Below are positions 8,612 to 18,041 of a DNA stretch of 64,000 bases, one piece after another. Source of the DNA: JAZOTM01 sp045657625. GTDB taxonomy: Bacteria; Bacillota; Clostridia; Lachnospirales; Lachnospiraceae. The notes under the pieces were generated by a model. The model was not told the origin of the DNA, did no database searches, and was given only the letters and a program-made list of their open reading frames with translations. Where the stretch lies: assembly GCA_045657625.1 (NCBI GenBank), contig JAZOTM010000041.1:1-64000 (forward strand). Reading direction: 5' to 3'. How positions within the stretch are numbered: position 1 is the first letter of the stretch; every line of letters begins with the position of its first letter. The position numbers and the translations under genes were made by a program.

Positions 8612-8642
8612 GAGTAAGAAGAAAAGAAGGAAGTTTTAGTTC

Positions 8643-9977
8643 ATGAAAATGAGTATGCCTGCAGATGTGCAGATAATTATAGAGACAATTGAAAAGGCAG
8701 GTTTTGAGGCCTACGCAGTGGGCGGATGTGTGAGAGATGCTTTGTTGCATAGGGTCCCAAGCGATTGGGATATTACCACATCTGCAAAACCGGAGGATGT
8801 GAAAAGCCTGTTTTCTCATACGATTGATACCGGGATTCAGCATGGTACAGTGACGGTAATGCTGCATCAAGTGGGCTATGAGGTGACGACTTATCGTATT
8901 GACGGAGAATACGAAGACGGCAGACACCCGAAAGAAGTGTCTTTCACTTCGAATTTGAAAGAAGATTTAAGACGACGTGATTTTACGATAAATGCCATGG
9001 CTTACAACGATACTGTGGGCTTGGTAGATATTTTTGGCGGAGAAGCAGATTTGAAAAACGGAGTGATTCGTGCGGTGGGAGATCCGATGGAACGCTTTTC
9101 AGAAGATGCACTTCGCATGTTACGGGCGATTCGTTTTTCTGCACAATTGGGATTTTATGTAGAAGAAGATACCAAAGCAGCCATTGGAAAGTTGGCACCC
9201 ACCATTGCAAAGGTCAGTGCAGAGCGTATTCGTGTGGAATTTGAAAAATTATTGCTTTCGGATCATCCGGAGGAAATGCGACTTTGTTATGAAACCGGCT
9301 TGAGTGCCGTATTTTTGCCGGAATGGGACGCAATGGTAAAAACGGAGCAAAATAGTATTTATCACTATTTATCTGTAGCAGAACACACCTTGGCTGTTGT
9401 AAAAGAAGTGCCAAAGGAAAAAGTATTGCGTCTCAGTGCGTTTTTCCATGATGTAGCAAAGCCGGTTTGCCTTACCGTTGGAAAGGATGGAAAAGATCAT
9501 TTTTACCAGCATCCGGAGGTGGGGGCAGAACTCACAAAACAGATTTTAAGACGATTAAAATACGACAATGACACCATTCGAAAAGTATGCCATTTGGTTC
9601 GGTGGCATGATACCTATCCGAAGTTGACAGAGACACGGGTTCGAAGGTTTTTATCGGACCTAGGCATTGCGTATTATGAAGCGTTGCTTTATTTACAAAA
9701 AGCAGATGTGAAGGCACATGCTAAGGATGCTTATGAAGAACGCAGGCAGTATTTGGTGGAATATCAAAAGATTTGTGAGAACATTATAGAACGAGGAGAT
9801 TGCCTTTCTATTAAGGAATTGGCAGTGGATGGAAAAGATTTGATACAAGAAGGTGTTCCGCAAGGAAAAGAGTTGGGGAAATACCTGGAGGCCTTATTAA
9901 AATTAGTGCTTTCCAATCCTGAGAAAAATACAAAGGATTGTTTGCTGATGGAAATAAGAAAAATGAGGGGAAACTAA
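8643..9977 (+). CDS. cca: CCA tRNA nucleotidyltransferase with HD domain
   Basis: Adds or repairs the 3' CCA of tRNAs. The five tRNA genes seen in this window lack an encoded CCA, which makes this enzyme essential. Class II nucleotidyltransferase head: GGCVRDALLHRVPSDWDI with metal ligands D41 and D43, RRDFTINAMAY near residue 115, and the tRNA-binding ERIRVEFEKLL. An HD domain with FFHDVAKP is near residue 268. Length 444 aa fits the HD-containing Gram-positive form. AAGGAAG lies upstream of the ATG. The next gene begins one base after the stop, so they share a transcript. Confidence 0.96.
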   Translation: MKMSMPADVQIIIETIEKAGFEAYAVGGCVRDALLHRVPSDWDITTSAKPEDVKSLFSHTIDTGIQHGTVTVMLHQVGYEVTTYRIDGEYEDGRHPKEVSFTSNLKEDLRRRDFTINAMAYNDTVGLVDIFGGEADLKNGVIRAVGDPMERFSEDALRMLRAIRFSAQLGFYVEEDTKAAIGKLAPTIAKVSAERIRVEFEKLLLSDHPEEMRLCYETGLSAVFLPEWDAMVKTEQNSIYHYLSVAEHTLAVVKEVPKEKVLRLSAFFHDVAKPVCLTVGKDGKDHFYQHPEVGAELTKQILRRLKYDNDTIRKVCHLVRWHDTYPKLTETRVRRFLSDLGIAYYEALLYLQKADVKAHAKDAYEERRQYLVEYQKICENIIERGDCLSIKELAVDGKDLIQEGVPQGKELGKYLEALLKLVLSNPEKNTKDCLLMEIRKMRGN

Positions 9978-9978
9978 T

Positions 9979-11157
9979 ATGAGAAAAGGGTTCTGTTTGC
10001 TTCTGCTTCTATGTCTTTTCGTGACAGCCTGTGGAGATACAGGCAAAGTCACCACCGGTCGTCGGGTAGCCCAAAGTTCCCAAGAGGATACGGAGGCCGT
10101 GACGGAAACGGAGACCGAAGAGGAAACAGAGGAAGAACTGTATATGGTTCTGGAATGGGATTCTGAAAACTACGGGATTGAACTGCAAAATATCAACAGT
10201 GGCAAGATTCAGACTTATTCCTATAAGGAAAGCACCTATTTTTTGAATAAATACGGTGGTATTTCTTCTATGGCCATTTTAGAGAGTGGAGAAGTGGTAA
10301 AAATCATGACGGACGACAACGGAGATTTGGATTTGGTGCAATTATCCAAAGAAGTCTGGAGGGAAACCAATGTTACAAATTATTCCGTAGACGAAGAACG
10401 AAATGTGTTTACTTTAGAAGGCACCAACTATTATTTACCGGATCGCATTCCGGTATATATTGATGGAGAAGTGACAGTTTTTTCCAATATGAAGGCCGGA
10501 GATGAAATCAAAGTCATTGGAAAGGCGAAAAATATTATTTCTGTGACGGTGACCACCGGTCAGGGAAGCTTGGTATTTGCCAATCCGGAAGAATTTATCG
10601 GTGGTTGGCTGGATATTGATGGCGAAAATTTTATAAAAATTGTAGAGGACATGGAAGTGCATCTCCAGGAAGGTACCCATAACATTACGGTTGCGAAAGA
10701 TGGCTATGGAGATACGACGGAAATCGAAATCAAACGTGGGGAAGAAACGGAAGTGGATTTGAACACATTACTCGGGGATGGACCGAAGTATTGTGAACTT
10801 ACCATTCAAACAGTCATCGAGGGCACAACTGTGTATTTGGACGGAGAAGTGGTTGACACGGATTCTGTACTTTCGGTAAAATATGGTGTACATGTTTTAC
10901 AGGCACAAGCGGATGGATATGATACATGGTCCAGACGATTGATGGTGAATTCCGGCAAAGCGATTTTGAGCATAGATGTATCAGCTGTTTCCACGGAGGA
11001 AGAGGATTCGGAGGCAGCAAGTGAGGCAACCACCAGCTCTGCCACTACGACGATAGAAAGTGCCAGTACCGGTACCACATCTGACAGTAGTGTGACAGAT
11101 GCGTATTTGGATACGCTATCCGGAATTATGGATACGTTAACAGGAACCAGTAATTAA
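9979..11157 (+). CDS. PEGA-domain lipoprotein
   Basis: Surface lipoprotein of 392 aa. The signal peptide ends in a lipobox LFVTAC with lipidated Cys18. A Glu/Thr-rich linker follows (about residues 35-55), then a beta-rich N-terminal region. At least one PEGA domain lies in the second half (GGWLDIDG...EGTHNITVAKDGYGD), with a second PEGA-like unit (TIQTVIEGTTVYLDGEVVD...LQAQADGYD). The C-terminus is a Ser/Thr/Ala-rich tail. PEGA domains are common in cell-surface proteins; the precise role is unknown. It is sandwiched between cca and phosphoglucomutase with 1- and 31-base gaps, so it is in their operon, perhaps by chance. Confidence 0.85.
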   Translation: MRKGFCLLLLLCLFVTACGDTGKVTTGRRVAQSSQEDTEAVTETETEEETEEELYMVLEWDSENYGIELQNINSGKIQTYSYKESTYFLNKYGGISSMAILESGEVVKIMTDDNGDLDLVQLSKEVWRETNVTNYSVDEERNVFTLEGTNYYLPDRIPVYIDGEVTVFSNMKAGDEIKVIGKAKNIISVTVTTGQGSLVFANPEEFIGGWLDIDGENFIKIVEDMEVHLQEGTHNITVAKDGYGDTTEIEIKRGEETEVDLNTLLGDGPKYCELTIQTVIEGTTVYLDGEVVDTDSVLSVKYGVHVLQAQADGYDTWSRRLMVNSGKAILSIDVSAVSTEEEDSEAASEATTSSATTTIESASTGTTSDSSVTDAYLDTLSGIMDTLTGTSN

Positions 11158-11188
11158 TGTCAGGAAGGCATGAAATAGGAGGAAAAAG

Positions 11189-12919
11189 ATGAGCTATAAG
11201 GAAAATTATGAAGCGTGGTTAAATGACCCTTATTTTGATGAGGCAACCAGAAAAGAATTGGAAGCCATTCAAGGGGATGAAAAAGAAATTGAAGACCGTT
11301 TCTACATGGATTTGGAGTTTGGTACAGCTGGACTTCGTGGAGTCATTGGAGCCGGAACCAACCGTATGAATATCTATACTGTTCGTAAGGCAACACAGGG
11401 ACTTGCAAATTACATTTTAAATGTAAAGGGAGAGGACAAAGGCGTGGCAATTTCTTATGATTCCAGACATATGTCACCGGAATTTGCAGATGAAGCAGCT
11501 CTTTGCCTTGCAGCAAATGGCATTAAGACTTATGTATTTGAGTCTCTTCGCCCAACCCCGGAACTTTCTTATGCAGTTCGTAAATTAAATTGTATTGCAG
11601 GTATCAATGTGACAGCCAGCCACAATCCATCTGAATACAATGGTTATAAGGTATATTGGGAAGATGGTGCACAGATTACACCTCCTCATGACACCGGTAT
11701 TATGGATCAGGTAAAGGCTGTAACTGAGTGGACGCAGGTAAAGACCATGAGCAAAGAAGATGCTCAGGCACAGGGACTTTATCAAGTAATTGGTGAAGAT
11801 GTAGATGCACCTTACATGGAAGAAATCAAAAAATTAGTAATTCGTCAGGACTGCATTGATGCAACAGCAGACGATATCAAGATTGTATATACTCCATTAC
11901 ATGGTACCGGAAATATCCCGGTTCGTCGTGTATTAAAGGAAATCGGATTCAAGAATGTCTATGTAGTACCGGAACAGGAAATGCCGGATGGCGATTTCCC
12001 AACCGTTCCATATCCGAATCCGGAAACAGAAAAAGCATTCGAACTTGGTGTTGCACTTGGTAAAAAAGTAGATGCTGATTTGATTTTAGCAACTGACCCG
12101 GATGCAGATCGTCTTGGTGTATATGTAAAAGATAGCAAGACCGGAGAATATCATCCATTGACCGGAAATATGTCCGGATGCTTAATTGGTGAATATATCA
12201 TTAGCCAGACAAAGGAAAAGAAGGGATTGCCGGCAGACGGTGCCTTCATTCGTTCCATTGTTTCTACCAACATGGCAGATGCAATTGCAAAGAACTACAA
12301 TATTTCTTTGATCGAAGTATTAACAGGATTTAAGTTTATTGGACAGAAGATCTTAGAATTTGAAAATACCGGAAAAGGTACTTACCTCTTTGGTATGGAA
12401 GAAAGCTATGGTTGTCTTCCTGGTACATATGCAAGAGATAAGGATGCAGTTGCAGCATCTATGTTCCTTTGCGAAGCAGCAGCATACTATAAGACCAAGA
12501 ATATGACTCTTTGGGATGCGATGGTAGAAATGTATGAGAAATATGGCTATTATCAGGATTATGTAGAGTCTATTACTTTAAAGGGTATTGAAGGATTGGC
12601 AAAGATTAAGACGATTATGGAAACCCTTCGTAAAGATGGCTTAAAGCAGATCGGAGCATATGATGTAGTACGTGTTCGCGATTATGCAAATGATACCGTA
12701 ACAGAAGTGGCTGACGGAAAAGTAAGCCCAACCGGATTGCCAAAATCCAATGTTTTATATTATGAATTGACAGAGGATGCATGGGTATGTGTTCGTCCTT
12801 CCGGAACAGAGCCAAAGATTAAGTTCTATATTGGCGTGAAAGGCTCATCAATAGCGGATGCAGACGCAAAATCCAAAAAATTAGCAGAAGATATGCTTGC
12901 AATTATTAAAACATTATAA
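11189..12919 (+). CDS. pgcA: Alpha-phosphoglucomutase / phosphomannomutase family
   Basis: Interconverts glucose-1-P and glucose-6-P, feeding UDP-glucose, glycogen and wall teichoic acid or lipid glycosylation. Length 576 aa is typical of PgcA-like enzymes. The active-site phosphoserine motif TASHNPSEYNGYK has Ser144. The Mg-binding loop TDPDADR has D303. The sugar-binding GMEESYG and the C-terminal phosphate-binding RPSGTEPKIKFY are all present. GGAGG lies 8 bases before the ATG. The symbol follows the Bacillus homologue by family resemblance; exact substrate preference is not visible in sequence. Confidence 0.93.
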   Translation: MSYKENYEAWLNDPYFDEATRKELEAIQGDEKEIEDRFYMDLEFGTAGLRGVIGAGTNRMNIYTVRKATQGLANYILNVKGEDKGVAISYDSRHMSPEFADEAALCLAANGIKTYVFESLRPTPELSYAVRKLNCIAGINVTASHNPSEYNGYKVYWEDGAQITPPHDTGIMDQVKAVTEWTQVKTMSKEDAQAQGLYQVIGEDVDAPYMEEIKKLVIRQDCIDATADDIKIVYTPLHGTGNIPVRRVLKEIGFKNVYVVPEQEMPDGDFPTVPYPNPETEKAFELGVALGKKVDADLILATDPDADRLGVYVKDSKTGEYHPLTGNMSGCLIGEYIISQTKEKKGLPADGAFIRSIVSTNMADAIAKNYNISLIEVLTGFKFIGQKILEFENTGKGTYLFGMEESYGCLPGTYARDKDAVAASMFLCEAAAYYKTKNMTLWDAMVEMYEKYGYYQDYVESITLKGIEGLAKIKTIMETLRKDGLKQIGAYDVVRVRDYANDTVTEVADGKVSPTGLPKSNVLYYELTEDAWVCVRPSGTEPKIKFYIGVKGSSIADADAKSKKLAEDMLAIIKTL

Positions 12920-12955
12920 AATTTGCCGTAAACCGTGAAAAAATGGGCATTTTTC

Positions 12956-12984
12956 TTGACAAAGGTAGGCAAAACAAGTATAAA
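12956..12984 (+). promoter_or_regulatory. Strong promoter of the HU gene
   Basis: Consensus TTGACA (12956-12961), 17 bases, TATAAA (12979-12984). The roughly 65-base leader ends in GGAGGAA before the HU start. Confidence 0.85.
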
Positions 12985-13053
12985 TATAAACGTAGGTGAA
13001 TTGAAAAGAAACCTCGAACAATACACTAAAAAATCCAGAGGAGGAATTTTAGC

Positions 13054-13326
13054 ATGAACAAAGCAGAGTTAGTATCAGCAATTGCAGACAAGACTTCTTT
13101 ATCAAAGAAGGACGCAGAAGCTGCAGTAAAGGCATTTACTGAGGTTGTTGCTGAGGAATTGAAGAAGGGGGAAAAAATCCAGTTAGTTGGATTCGGTACA
13201 TTTGAAGTTTCTGAAAGAGCTGCAAGAACCGGTAGAAACCCACAGACTGGCAAGGAAATGAGCATTCCTGCATCTAAGGCTCCTAAGTTCAAAGCTGGTA
13301 AAGCTTTAAAAGATAGCCTTAACTAA
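13054..13326 (+). CDS. hup: HU-family nucleoid DNA-binding protein
   Basis: Small basic dimeric DNA-bending protein, 90 aa, exactly the usual size. It begins MNKAELVSAIADKTSLSKKDAEAAVKA and carries the beta-arm signature GFGTFEVSERAARTGRNPQTG. It has its own consensus promoter, a GGAGG ribosome binding site and a strong terminator, so it is a highly expressed single-gene unit. Confidence 0.97.
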   Translation: MNKAELVSAIADKTSLSKKDAEAAVKAFTEVVAEELKKGEKIQLVGFGTFEVSERAARTGRNPQTGKEMSIPASKAPKFKAGKALKDSLN

Positions 13327-13343
13327 TTATTATATTAGTAAGT

Positions 13344-13380
13344 AAAGGGTATAGCATTTCGCTATACCCTTTCATTTTTT
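13344..13380 (+). terminator. Terminator of the HU gene
   Basis: Perfect 12-bp stem (13344-13355 with 13361-13372), five-base loop, then CA and six T. Confidence 0.9.
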
Positions 13381-13419
13381 CAAACAGATTTCAAAAAGGT
13401 TTTTTGGAAGAGGAATAGT

Positions 13420-13659
13420 ATGCGATTAGATAAGTTTTTGAAGGTATCTCGCTTAATAAAAAGAAGAACTGTTGCCAATGAGGCTTGTGATGCCGGCCGT
13501 GTGATGGTAAACGGAAAAGTGGCAAAGGCTTCTGTAAATGTAAAAGTGGGAGATGAAATTGAAATTTTATTTGGAACAAAGACGGTAAAGGTTCGCGTAG
13601 AGAGCCTGGCCGATACCACGAAAAAAGAAGAGGCAAAGGAACTGTTTACCTACCTCTAG
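13420..13659 (+). CDS. rqcP: S4-domain RNA-binding protein RqcP (YabO family)
   Basis: A 79-aa protein consisting of one S4 RNA-binding domain (MRLDKFLKVSRLIKRRTVANEACDAGRVMVNGKVAKAS). RqcP binds stalled large ribosomal subunits and helps RqcH add alanine tails during ribosome quality control. The family call rests on size and on gene order, since yabO lies just upstream of divIC in Bacillus as here. GGAAGAGG precedes the ATG. The yabP/yabQ sporulation genes that usually separate it from divIC are absent here. A heat-shock Hsp15-like protein is the alternative but is usually longer. Confidence 0.88.
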   Translation: MRLDKFLKVSRLIKRRTVANEACDAGRVMVNGKVAKASVNVKVGDEIEILFGTKTVKVRVESLADTTKKEEAKELFTYL

Positions 13660-13722
13660 AACCTAAGGGCAAAAACTGTTACAATGGAATAGAGGAAGGC
13701 AAAACGGAAGGTGGTGTGACAC

Positions 13723-14016
13723 GTGGCAGCAAGACGTCCGAAAAGCAACAATCGAATAGGAAAAATATGTGTGACATTTATTGTTTCTGTTTTTATGATT
13801 GTCATGGCCGTGCAAATGGCTAATTTATATCAAAAGAATTTAGATTACGATAAACAGGAAGCGGAGCTTCGTGAACAATTGGAGGAAGCCACAGAAGAGC
13901 AGAAAGAATTGGAAGATTACGAAGCATATACCCAGACACAGGAGTACATCGAAGATGTAGCAAAGAGTAAATTGGGTCTGGCGTATGAGAACGAGACTGT
14001 TTTTAAAGAAGAATAA
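13723..14016 (+). CDS. Septum formation initiator, DivIC/FtsB family
   Basis: Bitopic division protein of 97 aa. A basic N-terminus is followed by one membrane helix at about residues 13-31, then a coiled coil (about 35-68, rich in Glu/Gln/Leu), then the conserved C-terminal YIEDVAKSKLGLAYENE, which is typical of DivIC/FtsB. These proteins form a complex with FtsL/DivIB that activates septal wall synthesis. The start is GTG at 13723 with GGAAGGTGG upstream. It lies between rqcP and tilS, the conserved Firmicutes order. Confidence 0.88.
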   Translation: MAARRPKSNNRIGKICVTFIVSVFMIVMAVQMANLYQKNLDYDKQEAELREQLEEATEEQKELEDYEAYTQTQEYIEDVAKSKLGLAYENETVFKEE

Positions 14017-14017
14017 A

Positions 14018-14045
14018 GAGGAGAGTCAAAGGAGACTCTCCTTTT
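14018..14045 (+). terminator. Weak terminator/attenuator between divIC and tilS
   Basis: Stem GGAGAGTC / GACTCTCC with a six-base loop and only four T. It lies 22 bases before the tilS ATG, so it may attenuate rather than stop transcription into tilS-hpt-ftsH. Confidence 0.65.
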
Positions 14046-14066
14046 CCTATAGAAGGACTTGAAACA

Positions 14067-15464
14067 ATGATAGAAAAAGTGAGGGAGTACATAAAAAACG
14101 AAAACCTGATTGAAAAAGAAGATCGGGTCTTGGTGGGATTGAGCGGTGGAGCGGATTCCATGGCTTTGACCTTGCTATTAAAAGAGTTTTCTCAGGAAAT
14201 GGGTTTTACCTTAGAAGCAATCCATGTAGAACATGGAATTCGTGGAGAAGAAAGTCAAAAAGATGCTGCGTTTGTGGAAACTTTTTGTAAAGAACAGGAG
14301 ATTCCATTGCATCTTTTTCACGTGAAAGCCTTGGAATACAAGGAAAAAACCGGAGCATCTCTGGAGGAAGCAGCCAGAACTTTGCGTTATCAATGTTTTT
14401 TCAATGTGGCGCAACAAGGAAAAAATAGAACACGTTTGGCGGTAGCTCATCATATGGAGGATCAAGCAGAAACGGTATTGTTTCATATGATACGAGGTAG
14501 TAATTTACAAGGCTTGTGTGGAATGCTTCCGAAAAACGGAATCGTGATTCGCCCTCTTTTATGCGTAGGAAAGAAGGAAATCCACGAATATCTGGCAGAG
14601 AAAAATCAAAATTACTGCGAAGATCAGACCAATTGGGATGATTCTTATGCCAGAAATCGGATTCGCAATCAGGTGTTTCAAGATTTGAAGAAAATCAATG
14701 AAAAGGCACCGGAGCATGTGGTAGAATTGGCAGAAGAAATGCAGGAAACAGAATGGTACCTGCAACAGGAAACTGAGAAATATTATCAACAGGTATGCAA
14801 ACAGGAAGAAAAAGGGTTACTGGTACAAAAAGAACCTTTTTTGGAATTGCTTCCTTTTATGCAACGTCGTGTGTTATATAAAGTGTTATGCCAATTGGCC
14901 GGACAAAAAAAGAATATTGAAAAACAGCATATTTCTTTGCTTTTGGAACTGATGAATAAGCAAAGCGGAAGGAATTTGGATTTGCCTTATGAAGTGGTGG
15001 CACAGACCACCTATCATGGCATTCGGTTGTCCAAACGAATGCCAAAGGAGGGGGAGAAAAAACCGATTTCTATTGCCCTTCCGGACAAAGAAATTTTGGC
15101 CAAAGGCTACGAAATTTTTGTTGGAAAAAAACGGTTCCGCTTCCGTTCCTATGCACGAGAAGGGACGGCTGTTCCGGAGAAAAAGCAGTATACGAAATGT
15201 TTCGATTATGATAAGATTAAAAGTAGTCTTGACATTAGAAATCGCGAGCCCGGAGATTATTTTTTCCTGGACTTTACAGATAAGAAACAGAAGTTGAAAA
15301 GTTATTTTATCAATGAAAAAATACCGGTGGAAGACCGAGATCATATTTTGCTCCTTTGTGACGAATCGCATGTCTTATGGGTAGTGGGATATAGAATGAG
15401 TTCTTATTTCAAAGTAACGGATTCTACAAGACGAATATTAGAAGTACAGATAGATGGAGGATGA
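14067..15464 (+). CDS. tilS: tRNA(Ile)-lysidine synthase
   Basis: Modifies C34 of tRNA-Ile(CAU) to lysidine so that it reads AUA; essential. The N-type ATP pyrophosphatase P-loop SGGADS is at residues 26-31, followed by HVEHGIRGEESQKDA and the tRNA-contact AVAHHMEDQAETVLFHMIRGS. A C-terminal TilS domain ends the 465-aa protein. GAAGGA lies upstream of the ATG. It overlaps no gene but its stop is 4 bases before the hpt ATG, whose ribosome binding site is inside tilS. Confidence 0.95.
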   Translation: MIEKVREYIKNENLIEKEDRVLVGLSGGADSMALTLLLKEFSQEMGFTLEAIHVEHGIRGEESQKDAAFVETFCKEQEIPLHLFHVKALEYKEKTGASLEEAARTLRYQCFFNVAQQGKNRTRLAVAHHMEDQAETVLFHMIRGSNLQGLCGMLPKNGIVIRPLLCVGKKEIHEYLAEKNQNYCEDQTNWDDSYARNRIRNQVFQDLKKINEKAPEHVVELAEEMQETEWYLQQETEKYYQQVCKQEEKGLLVQKEPFLELLPFMQRRVLYKVLCQLAGQKKNIEKQHISLLLELMNKQSGRNLDLPYEVVAQTTYHGIRLSKRMPKEGEKKPISIALPDKEILAKGYEIFVGKKRFRFRSYAREGTAVPEKKQYTKCFDYDKIKSSLDIRNREPGDYFFLDFTDKKQKLKSYFINEKIPVEDRDHILLLCDESHVLWVVGYRMSSYFKVTDSTRRILEVQIDGG

Positions 15465-15468
15465 AATC

Positions 15469-15999
15469 ATGAGAGAGCAAATTCGTGTCATGCTTTCAGA
15501 GGAAGAAGTGGATGCTAAAATCGCTGAGTTAGGAAAGAAAATCAGCGAGGATTACGCAGGAGAAGAGGTACACTTGATTTGTGTACTAAAGGGTGGTGTT
15601 TTTTTCACCTGTGAATTGGCTAAAAGAATCACCGTGCCGGTATCTTTAGACTTTATGTCAGTATCTAGCTACGGTAACGATACAAAGTCCAGTGGGGTTG
15701 TAAAAATCGTAAAGGACTTGGATGAACCAATCGAAGGCAAAAACGTATTGGTAGTTGAGGATATTATTGATTCAGGACGCACTTTAAGTTATTTATTACA
15801 AAATCTGAAAAGTCGCAATCCAAAGAGCTTAAAGCTCTGTACCATGTTGGATAAGCCGGATCGTCGCGTTGTAGAAGTAAATGTTGACTACGAGGGATTT
15901 ATTATTCCGGATGAGTTCGTAATCGGATATGGTTTGGATTACGCACAGAAATATAGAAATCTTCCATATATAGGAGTTGTAGAACAAGTGGAAGATTAA
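15469..15999 (+). CDS. hpt: Hypoxanthine phosphoribosyltransferase
   Basis: Purine salvage: converts hypoxanthine or guanine plus PRPP to IMP or GMP. The PRPP-binding motif VLVVEDIIDSGRTL and the earlier VCVLKGGVFF loop are present. The start at 15469 gives 176 aa (MREQIRVMLSEEEV) and has GGAGG eight bases upstream; an in-frame ATG at 15454 lies inside tilS without a ribosome binding site. tilS-hpt-ftsH is a conserved Firmicutes cluster. Confidence 0.95.
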   Translation: MREQIRVMLSEEEVDAKIAELGKKISEDYAGEEVHLICVLKGGVFFTCELAKRITVPVSLDFMSVSSYGNDTKSSGVVKIVKDLDEPIEGKNVLVVEDIIDSGRTLSYLLQNLKSRNPKSLKLCTMLDKPDRRVVEVNVDYEGFIIPDEFVIGYGLDYAQKYRNLPYIGVVEQVED

Positions 16000-16015
16000 C
16001 AGTTAGGAGGCTTAC

Positions 16016-17896
16016 GTGAAGAGAAGTTACAGAGGTTTTGGATTTTACATTTTACTGATTGCTATTATGATCGGAATTTGGTATTTCATGGATGTTGGCA
16101 CCGTGAACAGTTCCAATTACACCTTTTCTAGTTTTGAAACGGATGTAGAGAATGGAAGTGTTGTGAGCGTAAATATCCAGCAGAATGCAGAAGTACCTAC
16201 CGGAACTCTGCAGGTAGTGCTTACCAGCGGAGAGACAGAGACCTTAAATGTGACGGATGTTTCCGAAGTAGAGGATTTATTACGGGAAGCGGAAATTACC
16301 TATTGGGTGGAAGATGTTCCAAGTGAAAGCTGGATTATGACATTACTTCCTTTGTTGATTATATTTGGAGCGATGTTCATTTTGTTTATGATTTTGATGG
16401 GAAATCAAAACAACGTATCCAGCGGTGGCGGCAATAATCGAATGATGAATTTTGGGAAAAGCCGCGCCAAAATGACAACAGACGAAAACAAAAAGGTTAC
16501 TTTTGCGAATGTTGCAGGTTTGCAGGAAGAAAAAGAAGAATTAGAAGAAATCGTGGATTTCTTATGTGAACCGCAAAAATATACAGCATTGGGCGCCAGA
16601 ATTCCAAAGGGTGTTTTACTTGTGGGACCTCCGGGAACAGGTAAAACTTTGCTGGCCAGAGCCATTGCAGGAGAAGCGGGTGTGCCATTTTTTAGCATTT
16701 CCGGATCAGATTTTGTAGAAATGTTTGTTGGTGTTGGTGCTTCTCGTGTAAGAGATTTGTTTGAGGAAGCCAAAAAGAATGCACCTTGTATCGTATTTAT
16801 TGATGAAATTGATGCGGTAGCAAGAAGACGTGGAACCGGTCTTGGCGGCGGACATGATGAAAGAGAACAGACTTTGAACCAGTTATTGGTAGAAATGGAT
16901 GGTTTCGGTATCAACGAAGGAATCATTGTCATGGCTGCAACGAACCGTGTAGATATTTTGGATCCGGCGATTTTAAGACCGGGACGTTTTGATAGAAAGG
17001 TGGGCGTTGGCCGTCCGGATATTGCGGGTCGAGAAGAAATCTTAGCCGTACATGCAAAGAATAAGCCATTAAGCGACGATGTGGATTTGAAACAGGTAGC
17101 CCAGACAACTGCAGGATTTACAGGTGCAGATTTGGAGAACTTGTTAAACGAAGCTGCGATTATAGCTGCAAAGGGTGCACGCAAGTTCATCAGTATGGTG
17201 GATTTACGAAAAGCATTCGTTAAGGTGGGCATCGGTGCAGAGAAGAAAAGCCGTGTAATCAGCGAAAAAGAAAAACGTATCACTGCTTATCATGAAGCAG
17301 GACATGCGATTTTATTCCACTTATTACCGGATGTTGGACCTGTTTATTCCGTATCCATTATTCCTACCGGAATGGGAGCAGCGGGATATACCATGCCATT
17401 ACCGGAAAAAGATGAAATGTTTAATTCCAAAAATAAGATGTTGCAGGAAATCGTGGTAGACTTTGGTGGACGTGCAGCAGAAAAGATTGTTTTCGGAGAT
17501 GTTACTACCGGAGCATCACAGGATATTAAACAGGCAACAGACCTGGCAAGAGCTATGGTTATGAAATACGGTATGTCTGATGTGGTTGGACAGATCAACT
17601 ATGAAAGTGGAGAAGACGAAGTATTCCTTGGTCGTGATTTAGGCCAGTCTAGAGGATATGGAGAAAAGGTAGCTACAGAGATAGACGGAGAAGTAAAACG
17701 TATTATCGCTGAAGGATATCAGAAAGCCATTGATATGTTGGAAGAAAACCGCGATATCTTAGAAAAATGCGCACAGCTCTTGATGGAAAAAGAAAAAATC
17801 GATCGTACAGAGTTTGAAGCATTGTTTGATGAGTATTATCCACAGCCGGATGATGGCGATGGTGCCAGAGTAGAGCCGGAAGAATATACAGAATAA
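16016..17896 (+). CDS. ftsH: ATP-dependent zinc metalloprotease FtsH, first paralogue
   Basis: Membrane-bound AAA+ protease that degrades damaged or regulatory membrane and cytosolic proteins. At 626 aa it has TM1 at about residues 8-25, an extracytoplasmic domain, TM2 at about 108-128, an AAA domain with Walker A GPPGTGKT and Walker B CIVFIDEIDAV, the SRH arginines (RPGRFDRK), and the zinc site HEAGH. GTG start at 16016 with AGGAGG upstream. It closes the tilS-hpt-ftsH cluster and has its own terminator. A second ftsH lies at 46650. Confidence 0.96.
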   Translation: MKRSYRGFGFYILLIAIMIGIWYFMDVGTVNSSNYTFSSFETDVENGSVVSVNIQQNAEVPTGTLQVVLTSGETETLNVTDVSEVEDLLREAEITYWVEDVPSESWIMTLLPLLIIFGAMFILFMILMGNQNNVSSGGGNNRMMNFGKSRAKMTTDENKKVTFANVAGLQEEKEELEEIVDFLCEPQKYTALGARIPKGVLLVGPPGTGKTLLARAIAGEAGVPFFSISGSDFVEMFVGVGASRVRDLFEEAKKNAPCIVFIDEIDAVARRRGTGLGGGHDEREQTLNQLLVEMDGFGINEGIIVMAATNRVDILDPAILRPGRFDRKVGVGRPDIAGREEILAVHAKNKPLSDDVDLKQVAQTTAGFTGADLENLLNEAAIIAAKGARKFISMVDLRKAFVKVGIGAEKKSRVISEKEKRITAYHEAGHAILFHLLPDVGPVYSVSIIPTGMGAAGYTMPLPEKDEMFNSKNKMLQEIVVDFGGRAAEKIVFGDVTTGASQDIKQATDLARAMVMKYGMSDVVGQINYESGEDEVFLGRDLGQSRGYGEKVATEIDGEVKRIIAEGYQKAIDMLEENRDILEKCAQLLMEKEKIDRTEFEALFDEYYPQPDDGDGARVEPEEYTE

Positions 17897-17907
17897 AGGA
17901 TAATTGA

Positions 17908-17935
17908 GAGGATGCCATGTGTGGCATCCTCTTTT
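17908..17935 (+). terminator. Terminator of ftsH (first copy)
   Basis: Perfect 10-bp stem GAGGATGCCA / TGGCATCCTC with loop TGTG and four T. Confidence 0.85.
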
Positions 17936-17967
17936 AGTACTTCGAAATGCTATTTTATTGTAAGAGT

Positions 17968-18006
17968 TGCACAAAAAAACATATCAATTTTTAGTAAGTT
18001 TGTGCA
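17968..18006. promoter_or_regulatory. Inverted repeat upstream of the candidate small RNA
   Basis: TGCACAAA (17968-17975) and TTTGTGCA (17999-18006), 23 bases apart. The right arm continues into the 8-bp palindrome TGTGCACA (18001-18008), which abuts the -35 region of the TATAAT at 18031. It could be a binding site for a dimeric regulator. Confidence 0.4.
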
Positions 18007-18041
18007 CACTTATTCGCGGGAGGGTGATATTATAATACCTG

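Noticed and set aside
16405..17283. A 292-codon minus-strand frame inside ftsH
   Set aside because: It is the shadow of the AAA domain of ftsH, which has full motif support on the plus strand.
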